Source: Alistipes sp. (GTDB lineage Bacteria > Bacteroidota > Bacteroidia > Bacteroidales > Rikenellaceae). From it: a DNA stretch of 64,000 nucleotides. The DNA lies in contig JAFVIB010000001.1 in NCBI GenBank assembly GCA_017474235.1, positions 1 through 64,000 on the forward strand, in the 5' to 3' direction. The position numbers were made by a program, and so were the translations under genes. Below the pieces are notes generated by a model. It saw only the letters and a program-made list of their open reading frames with translations, made no database searches and had not been told where the DNA came from. The first letter of the stretch is position 1, and each line of letters begins with the position of its first letter. Of this stretch, positions 32,480 to 41,839 are shown piece by piece.

Positions 32480-33475
32480 CTATGCCTCCTCCTCTTCTGT
32501 TTCTGTCTGCTCGACAGGTTTTGTCTCCTCGACAAAATAATAGACTTTACTAAATGCACTCTCGTTCTCGGATGCCTCCGGCATAGCCTTGGCGAACTTT
32601 ACCAAATCGGCATCTTGAAGTACGCTGACAAGGTCCATAGCCGACTTCTGAGGGAGTTCTAACGACTTTATCTGCTCCAAAATCTCGTCGGTTGTCATCT
32701 CCATAGCACCAACGCCAAATCTGCCGTCAAGGTAGGTACGCAGGATGTCTGTAAGAGCCGAGTAGTACTCTTTATGTTTGTTATTCTGCCACAGCTTCTG
32801 ATTTTGCAGAGCCTCAAGTGCTGTAATGGCAACAATATGAGGTGGCAGTGGCGGCTCCGGCTTAAAGAGGTCGGAGATTCGCTTACCGCGCTTGGCAAGG
32901 TGGCGGGCAAGAAGGTATATTCCCAAACCGACAAGAGCCAAAACAACCAATACTATTGCCAAATAGCCCGAAATCTCTCCAAAGCGGAAAGGTAGTTTTT
33001 TGACCGGCTTAATATCGCACAGCATAGAGGTTGAGTCGATTTTGAAGGTCGAAACAACGACATGCAGCGAGTCTGTGCAGCCATAGAGGGTATCGACAAT
33101 ATTCTTATCTGCATATAGCACGCTCGGACGACCGAGATTATATATGCCCTCGTCAAAGGCTGTAAGGATATACTGTTTCCTTAAATGGAGGTTGCGCCCC
33201 TTATGTGAAACTGTATCTACCGGTACATCCTCAACGCACTCGATAATACCGAACTTCTGCTCCTCGCCGATAGTTGCGCCGACCCTGAACTCGGGGAAAT
33301 AGAGGCTCTGCACCTGATCCTTCTCGACATCAATAGTGAGTGTAAAGCGGTCGCCTATAAGTATGCTGTCAGGAGAGATTGTCGCCCTGACTGCCGGTGG
33401 AGTGCTCTGTGCCGAGGTAAAGCAGGGCACAACGGCAAAGAGTAGAAGGGTTATATATTTGAAAAATCTGCTCAT
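32480..33475 (-). CDS. BatD/DUF4381-like membrane protein of the Bat operon
   Basis: A 331-aa protein with a signal peptide (cleavage near TSAQS), an N-terminal periplasmic beta domain (about 25-165; ISPDSILIGDRFTLTIDVEKD is BatD-like), one membrane helix (about 185-207) and a cytosolic C-terminal domain (KEYYSALTDILRTYLDGRFGVGAMEMTTDEIL) like DUF4381. The start is the Met of MSRFF at 33475, overlapping the DUF58 stop by 4 nt. It may combine parts of BatD with the small DUF4381 protein of other operons. Confidence 0.78.
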   Translation of the reverse strand: MSRFFKYITLLLFAVVPCFTSAQSTPPAVRATISPDSILIGDRFTLTIDVEKDQVQSLYFPEFRVGATIGEEQKFGIIECVEDVPVDTVSHKGRNLHLRKQYILTAFDEGIYNLGRPSVLYADKNIVDTLYGCTDSLHVVVSTFKIDSTSMLCDIKPVKKLPFRFGEISGYLAIVLVVLALVGLGIYLLARHLAKRGKRISDLFKPEPPLPPHIVAITALEALQNQKLWQNNKHKEYYSALTDILRTYLDGRFGVGAMEMTTDEILEQIKSLELPQKSAMDLVSVLQDADLVKFAKAMPEASENESAFSKVYYFVEETKPVEQTETEEEEA

Positions 33476-34356
33476 CGTTGTTTGAAGAGTTTTATCAATT
33501 CTGCAACATAGTCTGCATCTGTCGAGACATCGCAAGTATCTATGCGATTGTGCTTTAAGAGGTTGTCCATACTCTGCTCTCGCTCTGCCCAGCGGGCTGC
33601 AAAGTACTCTCTTACAGCTGCCGAAGAGCTATCTACCCACACCTTCTGTCCACTCTCTGCATCTTTCATCTCGATAATGCCTACATTTGGCAGCTGTTTA
33701 TCGCGAGGGTCACTGACACGGATAGCCACAAGGTCGTGGCGCGAGGTGGCAATCTTGAGTGCATCCTCAAGTGGGGTCATATCGCTCTTGGGGTTGATAA
33801 AGTCGGAGAGGATGAAGGTTGTACACCTTTTCTTATTGACATTGGTCATATAGCGTACAGCCTCCGAGAGTGCAGTACCCTCAGATTGTGGGGTAAACTC
33901 AATAAGTGAGCGGATAATCATCAGGATATGGCTGCGACCCTTCTTTGGCGGTATAAACTTCTCGACCTTATCAGAGAAGAAGATACAACCAACCTTATCG
34001 CCCGTCTGTGCTGCAGAGAAGGCGAGAACGGCGGCAATCTCTGTGAGGATACCCTGCTTAGTCTGCTCTGTTGAGCCGAACTTGCGCGAGCCACTCACAT
34101 CGACCATAAGCATCATGGTAAGCTCTCGCTCCTCCTCGTATATTTTAATATGCGGAGTGCGAGAACGGGCTGTGACATTCCAATCTATATCTCTCACATC
34201 ATCGCCAAGACGATACTCTCTAACCTCAGAAAAGGACATACCGCGCCCCTTGAACGCCGTATGATACTTTCCTGCAAAAATCTCATTCGACAGACCTCGG
34301 GTCTTAATCTCTATCTTGCGGACCCTCTTAAGAATATCGCTCTCGCTCTGTGCCAT
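33472..34356 (-). CDS. DUF58 domain protein
   Basis: A 294-aa soluble protein typical of MoxR-linked DUF58: KIEIKTRGLSNEIFAGKYHTAFKGRGMSF at the start, YRLGDDVRDIDWNVTARS, YEEERELTMMLMVDVSGS (vWA-like MIDAS). Thought to act with the MoxR ATPase. Start overlaps the moxR stop by one base. Confidence 0.88.
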   Translation of the reverse strand: MAQSESDILKRVRKIEIKTRGLSNEIFAGKYHTAFKGRGMSFSEVREYRLGDDVRDIDWNVTARSRTPHIKIYEEERELTMMLMVDVSGSRKFGSTEQTKQGILTEIAAVLAFSAAQTGDKVGCIFFSDKVEKFIPPKKGRSHILMIIRSLIEFTPQSEGTALSEAVRYMTNVNKKRCTTFILSDFINPKSDMTPLEDALKIATSRHDLVAIRVSDPRDKQLPNVGIIEMKDAESGQKVWVDSSSAAVREYFAARWAEREQSMDNLLKHNRIDTCDVSTDADYVAELIKLFKQR

Positions 34357-35354
34357 TATGGTACAATAACATTATTGAGAATCTCGGTGATAATCTCCTC
34401 GGTAGAGATATTCTCTGCCTCTGCCTCGTAGGTAAGACCGATACGGTGGCGCAGAACATCGTGGCATACTGCACGAACATCCTCCGGAATAACATATCCG
34501 CGGCGACGAATAAAGGCGTAGGCGCGAGCAGCCTTAGCAAGCGAGATACTTGCACGAGGAGAGCCTCCATAGGCGATGAGCGGCTGGAGCTTTTGCAGAT
34601 TATACTCTGCCGGCTCGCGGGTAGCAAAGATAATATCGACGATATACTTCTCAATCTTCTCGTCCATATATACATCCTCCACAACACGGCGTGCGCGGAC
34701 AATATCCTGCGGAGTGATAACCTTATTTGGCTGCGGCATACCTGCACCACTGAGGTTCATACGGACAATATCACGCTCCTCAGACTTCTTTGGATACGAA
34801 ATCTTTACCTTGAGCATAAAACGATCGACCTGTGCCTCCGGCAGAGGATATGTACCCTCCTGCTCAAGTGGGTTTTGAGTTGCCAAAACCAGGAATGGCT
34901 CAGGCAGGCGGTAGGTACTCTCGCCGATAGTTACTTGACGCTCCTGCATAGCCTCAAGGAGCGCAGACTGAACCTTTGCCGGAGAGCGGTTAATCTCATC
35001 GGCAAGTACGAAGTTCGCAAAAACAGGACCTTTACGAACTGTAAACTCCTCGCTCTTCTGTGAGTAGATGAGTGTTCCGACAACATCTGCCGGAAGCAGG
35101 TCAGGAGTGAACTGTATGCGTGAAAAATCGGCATCAACAGCCTTTGCAAGGGTAGTAATGGCAAGGGTCTTTGCAAGTCCGGGAACTCCCTCAAGAAGGA
35201 TGTGTCCGTTGGAGAGCAGACCAATCAGCAGTGTGTCGATAAGATGGCTCTGACCAACAATAACCTTACCCATCTCTTGACGCAGAGTATCTACGAAGAG
35301 CGACTCTCGCTCGATACGCTCATTAAGCTCTTTAATGTTTATTACTTCGCTCAT
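34356..35354 (-). CDS. moxR: MoxR family AAA+ ATPase
   Basis: A 332-aa ATPase that in Bat operons remodels the vWA partners. Walker A-like GVPGLAKT (about 56-63), Walker B VLADEINRSP (about 116-125), sensor-1 ATQNP (about 158), and an LPEAQVDRF arginine region. It is the first gene of the Bat run and lies 40 nt downstream of tdk. Confidence 0.92.
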   Translation of the reverse strand: MSEVINIKELNERIERESLFVDTLRQEMGKVIVGQSHLIDTLLIGLLSNGHILLEGVPGLAKTLAITTLAKAVDADFSRIQFTPDLLPADVVGTLIYSQKSEEFTVRKGPVFANFVLADEINRSPAKVQSALLEAMQERQVTIGESTYRLPEPFLVLATQNPLEQEGTYPLPEAQVDRFMLKVKISYPKKSEERDIVRMNLSGAGMPQPNKVITPQDIVRARRVVEDVYMDEKIEKYIVDIIFATREPAEYNLQKLQPLIAYGGSPRASISLAKAARAYAFIRRRGYVIPEDVRAVCHDVLRHRIGLTYEAEAENISTEEIITEILNNVIVP

Positions 35355-35394
35355 ATTTTCTTAAATTTTCTTTTCTAACGGAAATAGCAGCGTT

Positions 35395-35967
35395 TTATTG
35401 TTCATTTTTGGACAATTCGGCAAAGCAGTGGCGGCAGATTGGCTCATAGGTATCCTTCTCACCAAGCATAACAAGCGAGTTGTCTGCTGTCAGGCGGTGC
35501 GAATGGTGTGCCAGATTGCCACAACGAACACATATTGCGTGTACCTTTGTCACATACTCGGCAGTAGCCATCAAGTCGGGCATCGGTCCAAACGGCTTGC
35601 CCAGATAGTCCATATCCAGACCGGCAACGATAACTCTGATACCGCTATTGGCGAGCTGTCGGCAGACATCAACAATGCCACGGTCAAAGAATTGTGCCTC
35701 GTCAATGCCGACTACATCTACATCTGAGGCAAGAAGCAGAATATTCTGCGATGACTCGACAGGTGTAGAGCGGATAGTGGTGGCATTGTGTGAGACCACC
35801 TCATCCTCCGAATAGCGTACATCAATGCACGGCTTGAAAATCTCAACCTTTAAGTGTGCAAACTCTGCGCGACGCAGGCGGCGAATAAGCTCCTCGGTCT
35901 TGCCGGAGAACATCGAGCCGCAGATAACCTCAATCCAACCCTTTTGGCTGGCATTTTCCAAAAACAT
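35395..35967 (-). CDS. tdk: thymidine kinase
   Basis: Type II thymidine kinase of pyrimidine salvage, 190 aa. P-loop [14 protein letters not shown] (about 17-30), DEAQFF (about 94-99), lasso region with Zn ligands CVRCGN (about 147-152) and CRHC (about 180-183). Lies between the CYTH gene and moxR on the same strand. Confidence 0.95.
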   Translation of the reverse strand: MFLENASQKGWIEVICGSMFSGKTEELIRRLRRAEFAHLKVEIFKPCIDVRYSEDEVVSHNATTIRSTPVESSQNILLLASDVDVVGIDEAQFFDRGIVDVCRQLANSGIRVIVAGLDMDYLGKPFGPMPDLMATAEYVTKVHAICVRCGNLAHHSHRLTADNSLVMLGEKDTYEPICRHCFAELSKNEQ

Positions 35968-35995
35968 ACTATATCTATTTTATAATTATTTTTAA

Positions 35996-36463
35996 CTACT
36001 TAAACCAACTCTTATATGGTCTTTGTGCCAAATATGAGTTGCGATAGTGGTAGTCTGAGGTGACCTCCTTCCATATCCACTTTGGAAGTGAGGGTTGCTC
36101 TTCTGTTGCCGAGAGTTCCACCTCGGCAAGGGCAAGACCCTCATTATCGCCCTCGAATATATCAACCTCCCAAGTATAGCCCTCGTATGGGACAATATAG
36201 CGCACCTTCTCAACTCTGCCATTACAGCGAGCAAGTAGCAGCTCGGCACAGCGCACGGGGATAGCCCTCTCAAACTCAAAGCGGCTCAAACCGCCATCGC
36301 GGCTCTTGCCCTTGAAGGTTATAAATGCCTCGTCGCCGTATATTCTTACCCGGGCAGTGACCTTGCGGGAGCATAGGTAGCCCTGCGCTATGCGGCGATG
36401 CGATGTGGCACTACACAAGAAGGTGTCGTCCGAGATAAGGTATTTGCGCTCTATCTCCCTCAT
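35996..36463 (-). CDS. CYTH domain triphosphatase-like protein
   Basis: A 155-aa CYTH protein with the signature EIERKYL (residues 3-9), ARVRIYGDEAFITFKGKS, FEFERAIP, and WEVDIFEGDNEGLALAEVEL. CYTH proteins hydrolyse inorganic triphosphate or make cyclic nucleotides; bacterial short forms are mostly tripolyphosphatases. The start is the Met of MREIERK (36463), overlapping the upstream phosphatase by 4 nt. Confidence 0.9.
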   Translation of the reverse strand: MREIERKYLISDDTFLCSATSHRRIAQGYLCSRKVTARVRIYGDEAFITFKGKSRDGGLSRFEFERAIPVRCAELLLARCNGRVEKVRYIVPYEGYTWEVDIFEGDNEGLALAEVELSATEEQPSLPKWIWKEVTSDYHYRNSYLAQRPYKSWFK

Positions 36464-37020
36464 CGTGACGCTGTTTGAGAGGCATCGGATGCGATAACAC
36501 CCTGGCAATCCAAAGCCCACTTGCCCTGAACACGCAGCACCTGCTCGATAATATCGCGAACAGCTCCTGCACCTCCGTTATACTCGGAGATATACATTGC
36601 CGCCTCAAGAACCTCTGAGCATCCGTCTGCCGGAGCGACCGGAATACCGACTATCTTCATACACTCAAGGTCGGGAATATCGTCGCCCATATAGATTGCA
36701 TTACTGAGGTTTACACCTGTCTTCGCAGCAAAGTCGTGCAGAGCGGCAATCTTATCCATACAGCCCAAATAGTAGTGCTTAACGCCCAAACGCTTCATTC
36801 GAGACTCGAGATTATTGCCAAAGCCACCCGAGATGACACAGACATTATATCCGTGCTTGACTGCATAGGCAAGAGCATAGCCATCCTTAGCGTAGTAGCA
36901 ACGGATAAAGTCGCCACCCTCGATAGGGATAATCTTGCCGTCGGTCATAACTCCATCTACATCGAAGATGAACGCCTCGACATCGGCAATTATCTCTTTA
37001 AAGTTTCTTTTATTCTCCAT
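36460..37020 (-). CDS. kdsC: KdsC-like HAD phosphatase
   Basis: A 186-aa HAD-superfamily phosphatase with the KDO-8-phosphate phosphatase motifs: FIFDVDGVMTDG (nucleophile DVD, about 16-27), VISGG (motif II) and MGDDIPDLECM (motif IV). KdsC makes KDO for lipid A core. A C-terminal tail after residue 150 is slightly longer than E. coli KdsC's core. Starts inside the 3' end of the DUF2520 gene (31-nt overlap). Confidence 0.88.
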   Translation of the reverse strand: MENKRNFKEIIADVEAFIFDVDGVMTDGKIIPIEGGDFIRCYYAKDGYALAYAVKHGYNVCVISGGFGNNLESRMKRLGVKHYYLGCMDKIAALHDFAAKTGVNLSNAIYMGDDIPDLECMKIVGIPVAPADGCSEVLEAAMYISEYNGGAGAVRDIIEQVLRVQGKWALDCQGVIASDASQTASR

Positions 37021-37775
37021 ATATTCTCACTAATCTTGTCGTAAATTGTCCTTAGCAGCTCATCCTGACCTATCAACTGTCGATGACGCTCCATTGTCGA
37101 ATGGTCGCCACGCACGGCAGGTCCGGTCTGCACCATAGCCGGCGTTCCGCTCTGACAAGCCTTGGCTGCTGTCTCGGCAATAACCGGAGCAACAACATCA
37201 AAAGGTAGATTTACATCTGCCAGCACCTGAGCCGCCGTTGCATACATATTGTTTACAAAGTTGGACGCCAAAACACCTGTCAAATGAATCTTCGCACGCA
37301 CCGCGCTGTCGGCATCAGCCACGCAGTCGGAGAGGGTTTGTGCAAACGCCCTTGCTTGGTCAAAAGTATCACTATCCCCCGCCTCAATGAAGAGATAGAC
37401 CTTGCGGAAATCTATAACTCTTCCGATAGAGAAGGTCTGAAACGGATATATAATGGCGCGGCGGGAACTACTTGGCAACATCTCAAGCGTACCACAGCCT
37501 GCAGTGTGAGCTACAATAGCACCACTTGGGAATGGTAGTGATGCAGCAACCTGAGCAACAGCTCTGTCGCTCACGCAGATAAGGTATAGCTCTGCCGCCT
37601 TCAACTCTGACGGTGTATTACACCACTCGGCTCCGGCTAAAGCCGCAACTGCTCTGCCTCGCTCTGGATTGCGGGCATAGACCTGTATAACGGTGTTGCA
37701 ACTCTCCTTGAGAGCCCTCGCAAACGCCTCTGCAACATTGCCACTACCGATAATTGTAACTTTTAGACCATTCAT
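36990..37775 (-). CDS. Rossmann-like and DUF2520 domain protein
   Basis: A 261-aa protein with an N-terminal NAD(P)-binding Rossmann fold (VTIIGSGNVAEAFARAL) and a C-terminal helical DUF2520 domain like 6-phosphogluconate/ketopantoate reductases (ASNFVNNMYATAAQVL; GPAVRGDHSTMERHRQLI). Substrate unknown. The start is the Met of MNGLKV (37775); the longer frame upstream runs through the promoter and a repeat. The promoter is so close that the mRNA is probably leaderless. First gene of a DUF2520-kdsC-CYTH-tdk run. Confidence 0.87.
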   Translation of the reverse strand: MNGLKVTIIGSGNVAEAFARALKESCNTVIQVYARNPERGRAVAALAGAEWCNTPSELKAAELYLICVSDRAVAQVAASLPFPSGAIVAHTAGCGTLEMLPSSSRRAIIYPFQTFSIGRVIDFRKVYLFIEAGDSDTFDQARAFAQTLSDCVADADSAVRAKIHLTGVLASNFVNNMYATAAQVLADVNLPFDVVAPVIAETAAKACQSGTPAMVQTGPAVRGDHSTMERHRQLIGQDELLRTIYDKISENIWRIKETLKR

Positions 37776-37779
37776 ACAA

Positions 37780-37809
37780 CAAAGGTAATCATTTTTTCGG
37801 AAAGGGCAA
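37780..37809 (-). promoter_or_regulatory. promoter of DUF2520 operon, leaderless type
   Basis: On the minus strand: TTG (37807-37809), a 19-nt spacer (37788-37806 apart), and TACCTTTG (37780-37787). The -7 box ends 4 nt before the ATG, placing transcription start at or beside the start codon. Confidence 0.75.
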
Positions 37810-37812
37810 GTG

Positions 37813-38705
37813 ATATTGCGCAGCAATCTATCTGCGTAATTTTGCCGAGGCGAAGTCGAAGAAGAGCCACGCAGTCGGCTCAACCCCCAAGAGCAGAGAC
37901 TTCTTCTAAGCAGGTTAGTGTCCATTTTATTGTCAGAGCAGGGTATATACAACGCTCGGCAAAAATACTCGCGAAGGGACACTTTGGTATTTCTCTTTGC
38001 GGGTATTCTTTGTTAGCGGAAGTATATGCCCTGCTATCACGATAAAAAAAGATAAGTCCTGAGGTAGCTGGAGTGTTGGATGGCGCAGTAAATCTTCTGA
38101 TATGTAGGGTCTATTTTTATTATGATTTGCGGAACATAGCGGGCTATGTGACAAAAATCAAGGTATAAAGAGACCCTACATAGCAGGAGATAGACAAGGC
38201 AATCCAACGCTTCAGATACCTTTGTTGGGCAACAGTCAGGACTCCGATATTAGGTTAGTTAGGTTAATGAGCAGTGGGAGAACTGAGCTCGAGCCGAGAG
38301 CAGACCGCAGATAGGCAATCTTAGATTGTCGTCAAATAGGTCTTTTGTCGATGAACTCGTTCATCAGCTATAAAGACCTTATTGACGAATATTGCGCAGC
38401 AATCTATCTGCGTAATTTTGCCGAGGGGAAGTCGAAGAAGAGCCGCACAGTCGGCTCAACCCCTAAAGGCAGAGACTTCTTCTAAGCAGGTTAGTGTCCA
38501 TTTTATCGTCAGAGTAGGGTATATACAACGCTCGGCAAAAATACTCGCGAAGGGACATACTTTGGTATTTCTCTTTGCGGGTATTCTTTGTTAGCGGAAG
38601 TATATGCCCTGCTATCACGATAAAATAAAAAGATAAGTCCTGAGTGTTGGGCAACAGTCAGGACTCCGATATTAGGTTAGTTAGGTTAATGAGCAGTGGG
38701 AGAAC
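37813..38705. repeat. two copies of a foldback element, one with nested insertion
   Basis: Copy A (37813-38063) and copy B (38389-38644) are about 90% alike by eye; each is followed by the same 60-bp tail (38224-38283 and 38646-38705). In A a segment of about 160 bp (38064-38223), itself palindromic (ATGTAGGGTCT/AGACCCTACAT; GTTGGAT/ATCCAAC), separates body and tail. Each copy folds into a long imperfect hairpin (A: about 37925-38047, with GCAGGGTATATAC/GTATATGCCCTGC). Each also carries TAATTTTG promoter-like sequence near its start and AGCC/GGCT hairpins. No transposase is encoded. A further 130 bp up to 38839 is AT-rich with nothing recognised. Confidence 0.85.
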
Positions 38706-38839
38706 CCCACATTTGTATTACAAAAGTACTATCTTTTTATTAAAATGCAAACTTTTTGATAAAATTTTTTGTAAAAAAGTGCCAAATAGTTTGATTTTGT
38801 AATAAAAAGCGTGTTAAACGCGTGGCAAAATGATGTTTT

Positions 38840-39787
38840 TTAATAAAGTAAAAGGTGGATAATTACAAGTGCAACGATGGTAAGGTAGAACCAATTTGCC
38901 CATTTTGTCTCCATACGGTCGATAGCAAAAGCGGAGATTATTGTTATACTGATGGCGATAGATGGGATAATTGTGATATTACAGCCCGGGATAGCAAAGA
39001 GTGCAACGATGCCAAAAAGAAGCATCCATATATTGAGTTGTATGGCTTTGCGAGCAGGTACAAGCATAGCATAGCGGTTGTGTGTGCCAATCATCACCCC
39101 ATAGATAAGGGTGAGGATTAACGCGATAAATAGCAGAGCTGTGACTATGGGCAGAGGTTCAAGGGCTATCTTTGTGGCAGGGGTGATAATTTCGCTCCAG
39201 ATATTAAGGGCAATGTCAGTGATATTCCCACCTAAATACCAATGTATGTAACTCGCAACGGCGATAGGGAGTAGATAGCCTGTTGTGGCAATAATAGTCT
39301 GTCGGAAAGATAGTGGTACGACAAAGATTATTATCAGAATGGTTGTAGCAAAGAAGATACTCGGCGGATATATTATAGGTAGCACACCGAGAAACAGCGC
39401 ACCCGTAAATAGAGCCTCTTTGTCGCGGATAGAGTGCAGGGTCTGCAACAAGAAGAGCATAGCAATAGATGTAAGCAGTGCCAATAGCGAGGCTGTGAGA
39501 AGGTTTGGCGAGAGGAGTATTCCGCACGCGATAAAGCCGAAGAGGGTAACGGGCAGGGTGCTAAAGCCGCGAAGTATTCCGGTCTTGACGGTTATACGGT
39601 TTGTCAGAATTGCAGTGACAAAGAGCAGTATGCCCGAGGCAATCTGTTGCCAAAGTTGCGGCATAAAGGGAGATACGGCTGTTTCCGCAGCAAAGGGGTT
39701 ATAGTGCAGGCGCGCGACTGTTGCACCGATGGTTAGCAGCAGCAGTGTGGCGGCAAAGAGACTTGTTTGGCGAGTGACCGATACCAT
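38840..39787 (-). CDS. multi-pass membrane protein of unknown function
   Basis: A 315-aa integral membrane protein with roughly nine to ten hydrophobic helices and almost no soluble domains. It resembles the Bacteroidetes DUF6427-type membrane proteins in size and layout, but I cannot confirm the family. Stand-alone gene divergent from rnhB; its 3' side faces the foldback repeats. Confidence 0.72.
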   Translation of the reverse strand: MVSVTRQTSLFAATLLLLTIGATVARLHYNPFAAETAVSPFMPQLWQQIASGILLFVTAILTNRITVKTGILRGFSTLPVTLFGFIACGILLSPNLLTASLLALLTSIAMLFLLQTLHSIRDKEALFTGALFLGVLPIIYPPSIFFATTILIIIFVVPLSFRQTIIATTGYLLPIAVASYIHWYLGGNITDIALNIWSEIITPATKIALEPLPIVTALLFIALILTLIYGVMIGTHNRYAMLVPARKAIQLNIWMLLFGIVALFAIPGCNITIIPSIAISITIISAFAIDRMETKWANWFYLTIVALVIIHLLLY

Positions 39788-39859
39788 ATATAGTTAGAGT
39801 ATGTATTGAAAAATTAGTTATTTTGTGGTAAAGTTACCGATTTTTTCGTAAAAAATAGA

Positions 39860-39867
39860 TAACTTTG
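39860..39867 (+). promoter_or_regulatory. -7 box of rnhB, leaderless type
   Basis: TAACTTTG ends 4 nt before the rnhB ATG at 39872, so the transcript should begin at or next to the start codon. No clear -33 element was found. Confidence 0.6.
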
Positions 39868-39871
39868 CTAT

Positions 39872-40468
39872 ATGCTAACAAATTTTTATCAGACAGAGCT
39901 GCTTGAGGCGGGTTGTGATGAGGCGGGGCGAGGTTGTCTTGCCGGACCGGTATTTGCCGCAGCGGTAATTCTTCCGACAGATTTCCACCATCCGTTGCTC
40001 AATGATTCGAAGCAGATGAGTGAGAAGAATCGTAACTTGTTGCGTGAAGTTATATGCCGTGAGGCTGTGGCGTGGGCAGTAGAGGCGGTAAGTGCAGAGA
40101 GGATAGATGAGATAAATATCCTTAACGCCTCATTTGAGGGTATGTCATTGGCTGCCGAGAGGCTCGACCCTGCACCTCAATTTTTGGCAATAGACGGCAA
40201 TAGGTTTTGGAGCCATCTGAAGTTGCCGTTTCAGTGTATAGTCAAGGGAGACGGTAAGTATGCCGATATAGCGGCGGCATCTGTCTTGGCAAAGACCTTC
40301 AGAGATGAGTATATGCTGCGCATAGCGGAGGAGTATCCGATGTATGGTTGGGCAAAGAATAAGGGTTATCCGACAAAGGAGCATCGTCTAGCGGTGTTGG
40401 AGTATGGTCTTTCGCCACATCACAGAAAGACATTTAACCATAGTATAGATCAATTGAGTTTGTTTTAG
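39872..40468 (+). CDS. rnhB: ribonuclease HII
   Basis: Cleaves RNA in RNA-DNA hybrids and at single ribonucleotides. 198 aa with GCDEAGRGCLAGPV (catalytic Asp-Glu), the conserved DGN...VKGDGKYADIAAASVLAKTFRD block with further acidic residues, and YGWAKNKGYPTKEH. The FAD oxidoreductase gene follows 2 nt after the stop. Confidence 0.95.
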   Translation: MLTNFYQTELLEAGCDEAGRGCLAGPVFAAAVILPTDFHHPLLNDSKQMSEKNRNLLREVICREAVAWAVEAVSAERIDEINILNASFEGMSLAAERLDPAPQFLAIDGNRFWSHLKLPFQCIVKGDGKYADIAAASVLAKTFRDEYMLRIAEEYPMYGWAKNKGYPTKEHRLAVLEYGLSPHHRKTFNHSIDQLSLF

Positions 40469-40470
40469 AG

Positions 40471-41781
40471 ATGAAGAGTATTACGATTACAAAGCAGGTT
40501 GCCGTTGTGGGCAATTATGATGTTGTTGTGTGCGGCGGTGGTCCTGCGGGTGTATTTGCAGCAATAGCGGCAGCTCGCGAAGGGGCAAAGGTCGCCATTG
40601 TGGAGCAGTATGGTTTTCTGGGTGGTATGGCTACTGCCGGTCTTGTGATGCCGCTCAGTGTATTTACATATCAGAACAAAAAGGTTATAGGCGGTATCCC
40701 GTGGGAGTTCTTGGAGCGACTTGAGGCTATGGGTGGCGGCTATATCGAGAAGCCGTTGGGCAATGTGGCTTTTGACCCTGAACTATATAAACTCTGTATG
40801 CAGCGAATGGTGTTGGAGGCGGGTATAGACCTCTATATGCACTCGTATATCAGTGGCTTTACAAAGCGGGAGGATGGTGTTATTGAGAGCATCATATTTG
40901 AGAATAAGAATGGCAGCGAGGCGTTAGAGGCAAAGGTCTTTATAGATTGTACGGGTGATGCAGACCTTGCCGCTATGGTCGGGGTGCCGATGCAGGAGCA
41001 GAATGGCGAGCCTCTTCAGCCATTATCGACCTACTTTGTTCTTGCAGGGGTAGATACACAGTCGCCGCTTGTAAACGAGGCTATGCACCACAATAAGCAG
41101 GGCGAGAACTGCCACTGTCTGCCTATTCGTAACTATCTGCTTGAACACGCAGAGGAGCTGAATATTCCGGAGTTTGGCGGTCCGTGGTTCTGCACAACGC
41201 TGCACGAGGGTTGTGTGGCTGTGAATATGACCAGAACTGCCGCAGATGCGTGTGATAATCGTGACTATACCGCTGCCGAGTGTCGATTGCGCGAGGATGT
41301 ATATCGCATGGCTGAGATTCTGCGTACAAACTTCAAGGAGTTTGAAAACTGCTATGTACAGACAGTGGCAACGCAGGCGGGTATTCGAGAGACTCGCAGA
41401 ATAAAGGGTGTGCATACGATGAGTGCGGAGGAGTATATCTCCGGCTACAGGTATGAGGACAGTGTTTCGCGCGGAGCCCATCCGATAGATATTCACGCAA
41501 CAAAAGGCAGTAGTCAGGTAACTCACTTCCTTGAGCAGGCTGCCTATGTGCCATACAGGGCATTGATTGCAGATAATTTTGCAAATCTACTTGTTGCAGG
41601 TCGTGCAATTTCGGCAGATAGAAAGGCTTTTGCATCGATGCGTGTACAGGCAAGTTGTATGGGTACAGGACAGGCTGCCGGAGTGGCTGCGGCAATGGCG
41701 GCAAAAGCGGATTGTAGCGTGAAAAATGTTGATATTGTGACCCTTGTGCAAAAATTAAGGGAGATAGGTGCGCAGATTTAG
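40471..41781 (+). CDS. FAD-dependent oxidoreductase
   Basis: A 436-aa flavoprotein with the dinucleotide-binding motif VVVCGGGPAGVFAAIAAAREG (about 18-38), GFLGGMATAGLVMP next to it, FIDCTGDADLA (about 156-166) and a C-terminal LLVAGRAISADRKAFASMRVQASCMGTGQAAG segment closing the FAD site. This pattern is that of PF12831 proteins annotated as FAD-dependent oxidoreductases; the substrate is unknown. No signal peptide. Probably cotranscribed with rnhB. Confidence 0.87.
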   Translation: MKSITITKQVAVVGNYDVVVCGGGPAGVFAAIAAAREGAKVAIVEQYGFLGGMATAGLVMPLSVFTYQNKKVIGGIPWEFLERLEAMGGGYIEKPLGNVAFDPELYKLCMQRMVLEAGIDLYMHSYISGFTKREDGVIESIIFENKNGSEALEAKVFIDCTGDADLAAMVGVPMQEQNGEPLQPLSTYFVLAGVDTQSPLVNEAMHHNKQGENCHCLPIRNYLLEHAEELNIPEFGGPWFCTTLHEGCVAVNMTRTAADACDNRDYTAAECRLREDVYRMAEILRTNFKEFENCYVQTVATQAGIRETRRIKGVHTMSAEEYISGYRYEDSVSRGAHPIDIHATKGSSQVTHFLEQAAYVPYRALIADNFANLLVAGRAISADRKAFASMRVQASCMGTGQAAGVAAAMAAKADCSVKNVDIVTLVQKLREIGAQI

Positions 41782-41793
41782 AAAATAAATTGC

Positions 41794-41801
41794 TATCTTT
41801 G
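41794..41801 (+). promoter_or_regulatory. -7 box for tnaA
   Basis: TATCTTTG, 38 nt before the tnaA ATG. The leader is too short for a TnaC-type regulatory peptide, and no rho-sensitive leader is apparent. Confidence 0.55.
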
Positions 41802-41839
41802 TGAAGTTTGAAAATTTCTAACTTAAAAATATAAAAACT

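Noticed and set aside
37813-38705. CRISPR array
   Set aside because: Only two long copies with a tail and a nested insertion; no short regularly spaced repeats and no cas genes.
41782-41839. TnaC-type leader peptide for tnaA
   Set aside because: The tnaA leader is too short and shows no Trp-containing small frame.
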